Positions 29,647-37,536 of a stretch of DNA of 64,000 nucleotides are shown one piece after another. The notes beneath the pieces are model-generated. The model did no database searches, was not told the DNA's origin, and saw nothing but the letters and a program-made list of their open reading frames with translations. How positions within the stretch are numbered: the stretch's first letter is position 1; every line of letters begins with the position of its first letter. A program made the position numbers and the translations under genes. Location of the stretch: the NCBI RefSeq assembly GCF_021729845.1, contig NZ_CP063397.1:3734001-3798000 (forward strand), written 5' to 3'. Origin of the DNA: Rhizobium sp. SL42 (GTDB lineage: Bacteria; Pseudomonadota; Alphaproteobacteria; Rhizobiales; Rhizobiaceae).

Positions 29647-31485
29647 ATGCATCTTAAGATTTCTCATATCGTCACGGCGACCGGGTTAGCTTTGGCCGGA
29701 GGTTTGACCGCAACGGTAGGACTTGCAACCTTGACCCTTGAAACACTCAAGGTCAACGGACCGGTTTATGACCAGATCATCGACGGCAAGGATCTCATCG
29801 CAGACATCCTGCCACCACCGTTGTTCCTAACGGAGACCTATTCCCTTACCACAGAGGCCGCCCTCCATCCGGACGCGGCAACAGACAATATTGGGCGGAT
29901 CGAAAGCCTGCGCGAAGCCTATGCCACCCGCAGGGGCTACTGGAAATCATCCGCCTTGCCCACGTCTCTAAAAGATAAGCTGGAAAGCGATGTTCTGCTG
30001 AAAGGCGACCGCTTTTGGCAAGTCGTCACCGCGGACTATTTGCCGGCGCTGAAGGCAGGTGACGATCTCGCGGTTCACGCCACACTCAATGCACTCCGCG
30101 AGAGCTTTCGCGCCCATGAGACGGCCGTAGGCGAGCTCGTCACATCTGCCGACACATATCTGAAGGACATAGAATCCTCGGCAGCCCGGCAATCCTTCCG
30201 CAAGGAAGCCATCGAAATCTCAGCAGGTCTTCTGCTGATCCTGATGTCGGTTGGATCTGTGATCTTCGTGCGCAGGCGCGCGTTGCGACCGCTGGACCGC
30301 ATCAGCCGGCACATGACAGCCATGGCTTCCGGAGACCTTGCACAACCGGTTCCCTACTCCGGGCGCAAGGATGAAATTGGCGACATCGCATCGGCGCTGG
30401 CGGTATTCCGTCAGGCGGGCCTCGACAAGCAAAGGCTTGAAATGGAAGCTGCCGCCGCCCGCAACGCCGCAGAGGCCGATCGGGCCATGCGGGAAGCAAG
30501 GACCGTTTCCGATGCTGAAACCTTGCAGGTGGTTGTGGATAATCTGGGCGCTGGCCTCCATCGCCTTGCAGAGTGCAATATTCAGTTGACCATCGATCAA
30601 CATTTCGATGAACGCTTCGAGCCATTGCGCATGGACTTCAACAATTCGATCGCCGAATTCCAGAGGACGCTCGAACAGGTTCTGTCAGAGACACATGCGC
30701 TGCGCGACAACGGCATGGAAATGCGCGATGCGGCGGACAATCTGGCACGGCGCACCGAGCAGCAGGCTGCAGCCCTTGAACAAACCGCGGCAGCTTTGGA
30801 ACAGGTGACGTCGACCGTACGCACATCCTCAGAACGAACGCAGGACACGCATTCTCTTGTCAAGGACGCGAAAAGTTGCGCGGAATCCTCCGGCACCATC
30901 GTCCGTCAAGCGATATCGGCGATGCAAAGAATCGAGAAGGCATCCACGGAAATCAGCCAGATTATCGGCGTCATCGACGACATCGCATTCCAGACCAATC
31001 TCTTGGCATTGAATGCGGGCGTCGAAGCGGCGCGCGCCGGCGAGGCGGGTAAGGGTTTTGCAGTCGTGGCGCAGGAAGTGCGGGAACTTGCCCAGCGTTC
31101 GGCTCAGGCAGCAAGGGAAATCAAGGGGCTGATTTCAAATTCCGAAAACGAGGTCGTAGCTGGTGTTCGACTTGTCGGAGACACCGGCAGCGCGCTCGAT
31201 CGCATCGGCGATTTCGTCGCCCGCATCAACGAGAACATCGATGCGATTGCGCATGCGGCAAGAGAACAGTCCACCGGACTTCAGGAAATCAGCTCCTCCG
31301 TCCATGAAATCGATCAGATGACCCAGCAGAATGCTGCCATGGTCGAAGAAACGACGGCGATAAGCCATACCCTGGCAGAAGGATCCGACCAACTTGCTGC
31401 TCTTGTCGGGCGCTTCAAGCTCAATCGCCGCGCAGCCATCCGCCAAACTGGCCCGCAAACCGCGCGCCCCACAATCGCCGCTTGA
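29647..31485 (+). CDS. Methyl-accepting chemotaxis protein
   Basis: A 612-residue transmembrane chemoreceptor. TM1 is residues 7-28, a helical periplasmic sensor of about 160 residues follows, TM2 is about 192-208, and HAMP is about 210-262 (LRPLDRISRHMTAMASGDL). A second HAMP-like segment follows at 295-345. The signalling domain is canonical, with the hairpin tip IIGVIDDIAFQTNLLALNAGVEAARAGEAGKGFAVVA near residues 440-475. No CheR-binding pentapeptide is present at the C-terminus, which ends in a basic Arg/Pro tail. The sensor domain is not one I can assign to a ligand. The 260-base upstream gap shows no gene. Confidence 0.94.
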   Translation: MHLKISHIVTATGLALAGGLTATVGLATLTLETLKVNGPVYDQIIDGKDLIADILPPPLFLTETYSLTTEAALHPDAATDNIGRIESLREAYATRRGYWKSSALPTSLKDKLESDVLLKGDRFWQVVTADYLPALKAGDDLAVHATLNALRESFRAHETAVGELVTSADTYLKDIESSAARQSFRKEAIEISAGLLLILMSVGSVIFVRRRALRPLDRISRHMTAMASGDLAQPVPYSGRKDEIGDIASALAVFRQAGLDKQRLEMEAAAARNAAEADRAMREARTVSDAETLQVVVDNLGAGLHRLAECNIQLTIDQHFDERFEPLRMDFNNSIAEFQRTLEQVLSETHALRDNGMEMRDAADNLARRTEQQAAALEQTAAALEQVTSTVRTSSERTQDTHSLVKDAKSCAESSGTIVRQAISAMQRIEKASTEISQIIGVIDDIAFQTNLLALNAGVEAARAGEAGKGFAVVAQEVRELAQRSAQAAREIKGLISNSENEVVAGVRLVGDTGSALDRIGDFVARINENIDAIAHAAREQSTGLQEISSSVHEIDQMTQQNAAMVEETTAISHTLAEGSDQLAALVGRFKLNRRAAIRQTGPQTARPTIAA

Positions 31486-31520
31486 GCATGTGAGCCCGAT
31501 TGGGCCTCCCCAAACGAATT

Positions 31521-31548
31521 CGCCCGCCCCTGTCTCCAGAGGCGGGCG
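31521..31548. terminator. Hairpin between chemoreceptor and ropB-like gene
   Basis: CGCCCGCC (31521-31528) pairs with GGCGGGCG (31541-31548) in the 88-base convergent gap. There is no clear T-run on either side, so termination is only probable. Confidence 0.45.
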
Positions 31549-31573
31549 GCAAACGTCAAGGATACAGCAATCC

Positions 31574-32212
31574 TTAGAACTTGACGGCGAGGCCGACATT
31601 GACCACGTGCTGGTCGAAGTCGGTATCAACGCCAAGGACTTCCTTGTCGCTGAAGTCGTTGTAGCGGTATTCCAGACGGGTGAAGACGCGATCGGTGAGG
31701 GCATAGTCAACACCGGCACCGACGGTCCAGCCGTGCAGGGTCGTGCTTTCATCGACGCCAGAACCTTCAATCTTGAAGTTGGTCGCGGTGTAACCGCCAG
31801 CCGTGTAGAGCAGAACGCGGTCCATGGCGTAACCCAGACGGGCGCGAACGGAGCCGTTCAGACCGGTGCCGACTTCGCCGATCCCGTAGTCGTTCTGGTT
31901 CCAGTCGTAGTTCACGTCGCCTTCGAGACCGACGATCGCGTTGGAACCGAAGCCCCAGTTGTAGCCGGCGAATGCGCCGAGACGTGCGCCGTCGAAATCA
32001 TCGTTGGCAGCCGTGGTGCCGTCGAAGAAGTCACCATCGCCCCAACCGTAGCCGGTGAGGATACCGGCATAGCCACCAGTCCAGGAGAACTGCGGAGCAG
32101 TCTCCACGGCTACGGGCGGTTCAGCCGGTGCTTCGTAAACGGCGTCTGCCGCGAAGACCGAGCTCGAAATTGCGATTGCCGCGACGGAACCGATGAGAAT
32201 GCTTTTGATCAT
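31574..32212 (-). CDS. Outer membrane beta-barrel, RopB/Omp25 family
   Basis: A 212-residue outer membrane protein. The signal peptide ends SSSVFAADA. The mature chain opens with APQFSWTGGYAGILTGYGWG, the standard start of the Omp25/Omp31/RopB eight-stranded barrel, and ends HVVNVGLAVKF with a C-terminal Phe for BAM recognition. The ATG at 32212 has AGGAG 8 bases upstream; the GTG at 32221 directly abuts that site. These are major surface proteins of rhizobia and brucellae that help envelope stability. A good -10 box lies about 65 bases upstream. Confidence 0.93.
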   Translation of the reverse strand: MIKSILIGSVAAIAISSSVFAADAVYEAPAEPPVAVETAPQFSWTGGYAGILTGYGWGDGDFFDGTTAANDDFDGARLGAFAGYNWGFGSNAIVGLEGDVNYDWNQNDYGIGEVGTGLNGSVRARLGYAMDRVLLYTAGGYTATNFKIEGSGVDESTTLHGWTVGAGVDYALTDRVFTRLEYRYNDFSDKEVLGVDTDFDQHVVNVGLAVKF

Positions 32213-32274
32213 GTGTTTCACTCCTAGTGTGATGCAGATGCCAATATAACGCGGATCTCAGCTTTTTGGTGTGT

Positions 32275-32293
32275 TGATTATACAACATAATCA
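32275..32293 (-). promoter_or_regulatory. ropB-like promoter with overlapping inverted repeat
   Basis: A perfect minus-strand TATAAT lies at 32277-32282, about 65 bases before the start codon. TGATTAT (32275-32281) and ATAATCA (32287-32293) form a 7-bp inverted repeat over it, so a bound protein would block the promoter. A -35 is unclear (TTTTTG at 17 bases). The rest of the 313-base gap (32213-32525) holds the OmpW terminator and otherwise nothing I recognise. Confidence 0.45.
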
Positions 32294-32471
32294 GGCTTTC
32301 AAAAAGATGCCTTTTGTTCCCGCTTTCGCAAAATTTATTTCCCAGTGAATCCAATGATATACAAGTATTATCTAAAATTTGCGGCCGCGCGGCAGTCGAA
32401 AAAAACGTCGCAGAATGGATGTCTCCACTGAAATTCCTAGGTCTTTCCGCCACAAAGTTGCCGCAAATGGA

Positions 32472-32501
32472 AGGGGCGGCCATTGGCAAATGGCCGCCCC
32501 T
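32472..32501 (-). terminator. Hairpin terminator after OmpW-like gene
   Basis: AGGGGCGGCCA (32472-32482) pairs perfectly with TGGCCGCCCCT (32491-32501). It lies 24 bases beyond the stop of the minus-strand OmpW gene; the trailing T-run is weak (TTCCATTT). Confidence 0.7.
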
Positions 32502-32525
32502 CGATCTGCATGTTTTCCGCCAGGC

Positions 32526-33224
32526 CTAGAAACGATACGTGACGCCCGCGCCGATCAGCCAGGGATCGAGCTTGGCTTTACCCGTATAGGTAGTGCCGCC
32601 GATCGTCGTCTCGAACTCGGGCCGCAGAAACAGCTTCTTGGCATCGAAGTTGAGACCCCAATGATCGTTCAGCATATAGTCGAAACCGACCTGCAGGGCC
32701 GTGCCGAACGTGTCCTTCACGTCGAGGTCGGATGCAGTAGAACCCGACTGATTGTAGAAGACGGTATAGTTGATGCCGGCGCCGACATAGGGCTTGAAGG
32801 CACCGAAATCGGTGAAGTGATACTGCATGGTCAGCGTCGGCGGCAGAAGCCAGGTCTTGCCGATCTTTCCGAGACCGGCGATGCCATCCTCGCCATAGAC
32901 ATTGGCGGAGGTCGTGCCCAGGATCAGTTCGGCGGCGAAATTGTCAGTGAAGTAATAGCTGATATCGAGTTCCGGAATGACGCTATCGCTGAAGGACAGA
33001 CCGGAGCCGCTGATCTGATCAACCGAGCCGCTGTCATTGGTGATCACGCCCAAACCGCGAACGCGGACCTGCCACGGGCTGAGTGCAGCAAGCGTTTCGC
33101 CCTGCGCTTCAGGCACCGGCTCCTGCAGCGGCGCGAGATCCGCCGCCATAGCCGCCGAACCAAGCAGCAGAAGGGTGGCAGTGGCGGCGAGCGCGGTTTT
33201 GCGCGCAGTCCGATCAATCGTCAT
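32526..33224 (-). CDS. OmpW family outer membrane protein
   Basis: A 232-residue eight-stranded barrel. The signal peptide ends GSAAMAAD. OmpW features are WQVRVRGLGVITNDSG, PELDISYYFTDNFAAELILGTT, LPPTLTMQYHF, FKPYVGAGINYTVFYN and the C-terminal DPWLIGAGVTYRF with final Phe. OmpW proteins form a narrow hydrophobic channel for small apolar compounds. The ATG at 33224 is chosen over the longer frame because AAGGAGA lies 5 bases upstream. Confidence 0.94.
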   Translation of the reverse strand: MTIDRTARKTALAATATLLLLGSAAMAADLAPLQEPVPEAQGETLAALSPWQVRVRGLGVITNDSGSVDQISGSGLSFSDSVIPELDISYYFTDNFAAELILGTTSANVYGEDGIAGLGKIGKTWLLPPTLTMQYHFTDFGAFKPYVGAGINYTVFYNQSGSTASDLDVKDTFGTALQVGFDYMLNDHWGLNFDAKKLFLRPEFETTIGGTTYTGKAKLDPWLIGAGVTYRF

Positions 33225-33450
33225 AGGTCTCTCCTTGATCAACAATATGGCTAAGCCAACGCCACGTAATGGCTGATCAAGGGTCTATGGGTTGAGATGG
33301 ATCAATAGGTTAGCTACACCGGAAATACCAGGACCAACCTGATCGGGCTTGTGGCGCAATCGCCACAGCCAGCCTTGACGAATGGCAAGCCGGGCCGGCA
33401 CCCAGCTTTTCGCACGGTCCGCCAGCGGCTCAGATCATCGCGGCAGGCCG

Positions 33451-33496
33451 CAAAAACGAAAAGGCCCGGCACGCGTGATTCGCGCACCGGGCCCTT
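33451..33496 (-). terminator. Terminator after acetyltransferase gene
   Basis: GGCCCGG (33463-33469) pairs with CCGGGCC (33487-33493), with a further inner GCGCG/CGCGC pairing. Read on the minus strand it ends in TTTTCGTTTTTG. It lies 26 bases beyond the stop of the minus-strand GNAT gene. Confidence 0.8.
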
Positions 33497-33521
33497 GTCG
33501 ACAAAGACGGATCCGCAAACC

Positions 33522-34118
33522 TCAGGCAGCCTTTCGCTGCTCCGTCGGGTGCGACAGCGCCCGGCCCGAAGCAACCACCATGCCGGCAGCGCCTTCCAGC
33601 CATCCAGCCACGAGTTCCGTCGCCAGGAAACGCTCCCGCGCGAACGGCCCCGGCATCACCAGATGCTGAATCTTCTCGGCAAAGAAGCCGAAGCGCTCGT
33701 AATAGGATGCGTCGCCGACCAGAAGCACCGCCCCGTGGCCGCGCTTCCTGGCTTCCAGCAAACCGGCACGCATCAGTGCTGCACCGATCCCTTTGCCCTC
33801 ATGCGCAGGATCGACGGCAAGCGGCCCGAGGAGCAGCGCCTGGATCGCACGGCCCTCGCGGCCCACCCCCGCCTCGATGTTCCACAGGCGCACCGTGCCG
33901 ATCACATGACCATCCCGGTCACGCGCGACCAGCGCCAGACCTTCGGCCGGCAGGCGACCGCGCCGGATCTTCTCCGACGACTTGGTGCGCCGGTCGGCAC
34001 CCATGGCCAGATCAAGCAGGTTTTCGCGCGCCACGACATCCGCGGGCGTTTCATTATCGATGACAAAGGCAGGTGCCTGCGCAAAAAAAGCGCGCACACT
34101 CGTCAGAACAGCGGCCAT
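33522..34118 (-). CDS. GNAT N-acetyltransferase, YhbS-like
   Basis: A 198-residue acetyltransferase. The acetyl-CoA loop is LGPLAVDPAHEGKGIGAALMRAGLLEARKRGHGAVLLVGD (about residues 98-137) and is followed by the YYERFGF motif shared with YhbS. The first 30 residues include VIDNETPADVVARENLLDLAMG, also typical. ATG 34118 is favoured because GGGAGG lies 6 bases upstream. It is 80 bases downstream of the ornithine/lysine decarboxylase gene in the same direction. The linkage could mean an acetylated polyamine or precursor, but the substrate is inference. Confidence 0.88.
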   Translation of the reverse strand: MAAVLTSVRAFFAQAPAFVIDNETPADVVARENLLDLAMGADRRTKSSEKIRRGRLPAEGLALVARDRDGHVIGTVRLWNIEAGVGREGRAIQALLLGPLAVDPAHEGKGIGAALMRAGLLEARKRGHGAVLLVGDASYYERFGFFAEKIQHLVMPGPFARERFLATELVAGWLEGAAGMVVASGRALSHPTEQRKAA

Positions 34119-34162
34119 GTCGGCCTCCCGAACCAAGAAGATTACCAGGAATTGTGTGTTTG

Positions 34163-34184
34163 CCGCGCCGGCATCCCGGCGCGG
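34163..34184 (-). terminator. Hairpin between decarboxylase and GNAT genes
   Basis: CCGCGCCGG (34163-34171) pairs perfectly with CCGGCGCGG (34176-34184) around CATC. There is no T-run, so it may be a processing or attenuation hairpin inside the operon and not a full terminator. Confidence 0.5.
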
Positions 34185-34198
34185 ACGTCGCAGACGTC

Positions 34199-35332
34199 TT
34201 AGATGACGTAGGACTTCAGCGGCTCGAACCCGTTGAACGCCACCGCCGAATAGGTGGTGGTGTAGGCCCCGGTGCCTTCGATGAGAACATCGTCGCCGAT
34301 CGAAAGTGAGATCGGCAGCGGGTACATGTTCTTCTCATACAGCACGTCGGCGCTGTCGCAGGTCGGACCAGCCAGAACGCATGGCTCCATCTCGTCGCCG
34401 TCATGGGCGGTGCGGATCGGGTAACGGATCGCCTCGTCCATGGTCTCGGCCAGACCGCCGAACTTGCCGATGTCGAGGAAGACCCAGCGATGCTCGTCAT
34501 TGTCCGACTTCTTCGAGATCAGGACGACTTCCGCCTTGATCACACCGGCATTGCCGACCATGCCGCGACCCGGCTCGATGATCGTCTGCGGGATGTTGTT
34601 GCCGAAGTGCTTCTTCAGCGACGCGCCGATTGCCTTGCCATAAGCCTCTGCCGACGGGATGTCGCGCAGGTACTTGGTCGGGAAACCGCCACCCATGTTG
34701 ACCATCTGCAGCACGATACCCTGCTTGGCCAGCGAGCCGAAGACGCGCTTGGCATCGGCAAGAGCCGAATCCCAGGCATCGACCTTGGTCATCTGCGAGC
34801 CGACGTGGAAGGACACGCCGAAGGATTCGAGACCCAGCTGGTGTGCATAGACCAGAACGTCGACAGCCATCTGCGGCACGCAGCCGAACTTGCGCGACAG
34901 CGGCCATTCGGCGCCTTCGCCATCGGTGAGCACGCGGCAGAACACACGGGCACCGGGAGCGGCACGCGAAAGCTTTTCGACTTCCTCATGGCTATCGACA
35001 GCATAGAGGTTGACGCCGAGCGCGAAGGCGCGCGCGATGTCGCGCTCCTTCTTGATCGTGTTGCCGAACGAGATGCGCGAGGCATCCGCACCGGCATCGA
35101 GCGCCATCTGGATTTCGGCAACCGAAGCGCAGTCGAAGTTCGAACCAAGCGAGGCGAGCAGCGACAGGATTTCCGGAGCCGGGTTTGCCTTGACGGCATA
35201 GTAGATCGCGCTGTCCGGCAGGGCATGACGGAAAGCACCGAAATTGTCGCGCACGACGTCGAGATCAACCACGAGGCAGGGACCTTCGGGACGTCGGGTG
35301 TTGATGAAGTCGAGGATGCGGGCAGTGGTCAT
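34199..35332 (-). CDS. Ornithine/lysine decarboxylase, PLP fold III (Odc2-type)
   Basis: A 377-residue eukaryotic-type decarboxylase that makes putrescine or cadaverine. The PLP lysine is in IYYAVKANPAPE (about residue 50). The glycine loop is VNMGGGFPTKYL, the phosphate-binding segment is IIEPGRGMVGNAG, and the second active-site loop is AGPTCDSADVLYE with the catalytic Cys near residue 322. Length and sequence match the rhizobial Odc2 group, which often also takes lysine. ATG 35332 has AGGGA about 8 bases upstream; the longer frame extends into the leader. A roughly 420-base structured leader precedes it. Confidence 0.93.
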   Translation of the reverse strand: MTTARILDFINTRRPEGPCLVVDLDVVRDNFGAFRHALPDSAIYYAVKANPAPEILSLLASLGSNFDCASVAEIQMALDAGADASRISFGNTIKKERDIARAFALGVNLYAVDSHEEVEKLSRAAPGARVFCRVLTDGEGAEWPLSRKFGCVPQMAVDVLVYAHQLGLESFGVSFHVGSQMTKVDAWDSALADAKRVFGSLAKQGIVLQMVNMGGGFPTKYLRDIPSAEAYGKAIGASLKKHFGNNIPQTIIEPGRGMVGNAGVIKAEVVLISKKSDNDEHRWVFLDIGKFGGLAETMDEAIRYPIRTAHDGDEMEPCVLAGPTCDSADVLYEKNMYPLPISLSIGDDVLIEGTGAYTTTYSAVAFNGFEPLKSYVI

Positions 35333-35752
35333 CGTTGTATTCCCTACAGTTCCAAGCTTCGGATAAATCCGAAGGACAAAGGGCATACGAGAATACACGA
35401 CGGCATCAGTCGGTGGAGACACCGATACCGTGCATACGCTCGACGCGCGAATTGTGAATCAACGCTCCGCCAAGAACATTGATCCGGCTTTGTCTGCCAT
35501 GGATTGGAGGGTGGCCCCTACCGCACTTCCGGCAATGATGGTGTGCCTCTTCAGAATCCCCGGCTGATGGAAAGCCGGGAGAGAACAAAAAGGCCCGCAC
35601 CGTCGTTGCTTCGTATGTCCTCGCATTTTCCGGTTGGCCGGAATAGCGACTGGAGGGGTTAGTTCCAGGTACCTTACCGATGACCTCACCTTAGGGATGA
35701 ATCCCATTTCGAGGGTCGGCGGACACACACGGGCACGTGCGACTTTGGGCTG
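35333..35752 (-). ncRNA. speF-type regulatory RNA leader
   Basis: The 5-prime leader of the decarboxylase gene, read on the minus strand. Its position, length and blocks (AGGTCATCGGTAAGGTACC, the CCGGCCAACCGG hairpin near 35630-35641, ATGCGAGGACAT, then CGGGCCTTTTTG followed by the CCCGGCT/AGCCGGG hairpin at about 35557-35580) fit my memory of the Rfam speF element described by Corbino and colleagues upstream of alphaproteobacterial ornithine decarboxylase genes. A last hairpin (CTTCGGA/TCCGAAG, 35357-35374) sits 25 bases before the start codon. Tiny open frames lie inside it. Ligand and mechanism are not certain. Confidence 0.75.
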
Positions 35753-35758
35753 AACGGG

Positions 35759-35786
35759 AGATAAGAAACCCCGACGTCATAATCAA
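35759..35786 (-). promoter_or_regulatory. Sigma-70-type promoter for the decarboxylase leader
   Basis: On the minus strand TTGATT (35781-35786) is followed after 16 bases by TTATCT (35759-35764). This would start transcription near 35752 and give a leader of about 420 bases. Confidence 0.55.
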
Positions 35787-35892
35787 GCGGTTTTTCGTCC
35801 CACGCCCCATTTTTTAGTCAAAGCATCGATATTTATTGAACAATCAGGCCCATGCGTTCACAATCCGCATAAAATTGAGGGGATCTCGCTGC

Positions 35893-36786
35893 ATGGACAC
35901 GCTGACGCGCATTCGCGCCTTTATCGATGTGGTTGAAGCGGAGGGCTTTTCCGCCGCGGCGCGCAAGACCGGCCGATCGAAGGCTTTGCTGTCGAAATAT
36001 GTCCGCGAACTCGAAGACGAACTGGGTGCGCTGCTGCTGAACCGCACTACACGGCAGTTCTCCATGACCGAGGCAGGCCACACCTACTACCGGACAGCCG
36101 CCGATATCCTTAAGGAAATCGATAACTTAGCTGATCTGGTGCGCGAGAATAACGCTGACCTGAAGGGCAAGCTGAAGGTCACGCTGCCCCGCACCTTCAT
36201 CGATGCGGAGATCGGCCAGTCGCTGATCGACTTCGCCAGGGAGAACCCGGACCTCTCACTGGAAATCGTCGCGGAAGACCGATTCGTCGACCTGATCGAA
36301 GAAGGATTCGACCTCGGCATCCGCATCACCAAGCTGGATGATTCGGCCATGATCGCCCGCAAGATCTCGGATTTCCGCGTCTACGCTTGCGCCACGCCCG
36401 AGTTTGTCGCGAAACACGGACCACTCCTCCACCCGTCGGAACTGTCGCGCATCCCCTATCTGATCGACACCAACACCCGCTCGCACAACAGTCTGCGGTT
36501 TATCGAATCCGATGGCAGCACGATTTCGGTCAATGTCAGCGGCCCGCTGGAGGTCAACAGCCCGCAGGCGACACTCCGGGCCGCGCGTGCCGGCCTCGGC
36601 GTGGCGATGATACCGGACTTCATCGCTCGCCCGCACATCGCCTCGGGAGAACTTGTGTCGCTCTTCGATGACTATATTGCCAAGGACCGTGGCATCTATG
36701 CCGTCTACCCGCATCGCCGCTACCTGCCGGCCAAGGTGCGCGCCTTCGTCGACTATCTGCATGCCTGGTTCAAGCGCAACGGCTGA
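35893..36786 (+). CDS. LysR family transcriptional regulator
   Basis: A 297-residue regulator. The HTH is MDTLTRIRAFIDVVEAEGFSAAARKTGRSKALLSKYVRELEDELGALLLNRTTRQF, residues 1-56, and the C-terminal part is the inducer-binding domain (GFDLGIRITKLDDSAM, AGLGVAMIPDFIA). It resembles the DsdC/AaeR-like group with a LysR_substrate_22 style domain. ATG 35893 has GAGGGG about 10 bases upstream; the longer frame from 35836 is less likely. It is divergent from the odc leader and could control it, but there is no direct sign of this. Confidence 0.94.
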   Translation: MDTLTRIRAFIDVVEAEGFSAAARKTGRSKALLSKYVRELEDELGALLLNRTTRQFSMTEAGHTYYRTAADILKEIDNLADLVRENNADLKGKLKVTLPRTFIDAEIGQSLIDFARENPDLSLEIVAEDRFVDLIEEGFDLGIRITKLDDSAMIARKISDFRVYACATPEFVAKHGPLLHPSELSRIPYLIDTNTRSHNSLRFIESDGSTISVNVSGPLEVNSPQATLRAARAGLGVAMIPDFIARPHIASGELVSLFDDYIAKDRGIYAVYPHRRYLPAKVRAFVDYLHAWFKRNG

Positions 36787-36882
36787 CCCGATCGGATGCG
36801 AACGGAACAGACATTCTGCAGTCCCACTTCCGTCCCATTCGTCAGACAGAAAACGACATCAAGATCGACCTCAGGGAAGAGT

Positions 36883-37536
36883 ATGTACGCAATGAGGAAA
36901 CGCCTCGGATTATGGACTGGCTTGCTGGCGCTGGCGTCTGCAGCTCCGGCCCTGTCGCATCCGCATGTCTTTGCCGAGGCCCGACTGGAGATCATCGCCA
37001 ATGATGACGGCACGGTCAGGGAACTGCGCAATGTCTGGCGTTTCGATGATGTGTTTTCCTCCAGTGTGCTGATGGATTTCGACACCAACAGCGACCTGAA
37101 ACTGGACCATGGCGAACTGACTGAAATTGCCAATACAATCCGCGATTCCCTGGCCGACTACGGCTATTTCACCTTTATCAGCAAGGACGGCGCAAACAGC
37201 CCCGTGTCCAAGCCGGAGGTCTTCAACGTCGACTTCAAGGAAAACCAGCTTCTGGTGTTCTTCGTTGCCAAACCCGCCCAGCCCCTCAAGATCGGCGGAA
37301 AGATGAGCTTCGGCGTCCACGATCCGACGCTGTATACCGCGATCGATTTTGCCAAGGACGAAGACATCCTCGTCGAAGGCAATGGCTTTGCCCAATGCAA
37401 GCACAAGGTCGTGCGCCCGGATGCGGACGAGGTGCTGGCGCAGAACCAGAGCACGCTGACCGATGCCTTCTTCAACGATCCGGCGGGCACCGACATGGCG
37501 AAATTGTTCGCCACGCGGATGGAAGTGACATGTTGA
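36883..37536 (+). CDS. DUF1007 periplasmic protein, metal-export partner
   Basis: A protein of about 217 residues with a signal peptide ending SAAPALSHPHVFAEARLE; the HPHVF at the mature N-terminus is the DUF1007 hallmark and a likely metal ligand. DFDTNSDLKLDHGELTEI resembles an EF-hand-like Asp loop. The last 7 bases overlap the start of the NicO transporter gene, so the two are translationally coupled. DUF1007 proteins regularly accompany NicO permeases, and I infer a periplasmic metal-binding partner. ATG 36883 (AGGGA 6 bases upstream) or ATG 36892 may be the true start. Confidence 0.88.
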   Translation: MYAMRKRLGLWTGLLALASAAPALSHPHVFAEARLEIIANDDGTVRELRNVWRFDDVFSSSVLMDFDTNSDLKLDHGELTEIANTIRDSLADYGYFTFISKDGANSPVSKPEVFNVDFKENQLLVFFVAKPAQPLKIGGKMSFGVHDPTLYTAIDFAKDEDILVEGNGFAQCKHKVVRPDADEVLAQNQSTLTDAFFNDPAGTDMAKLFATRMEVTC

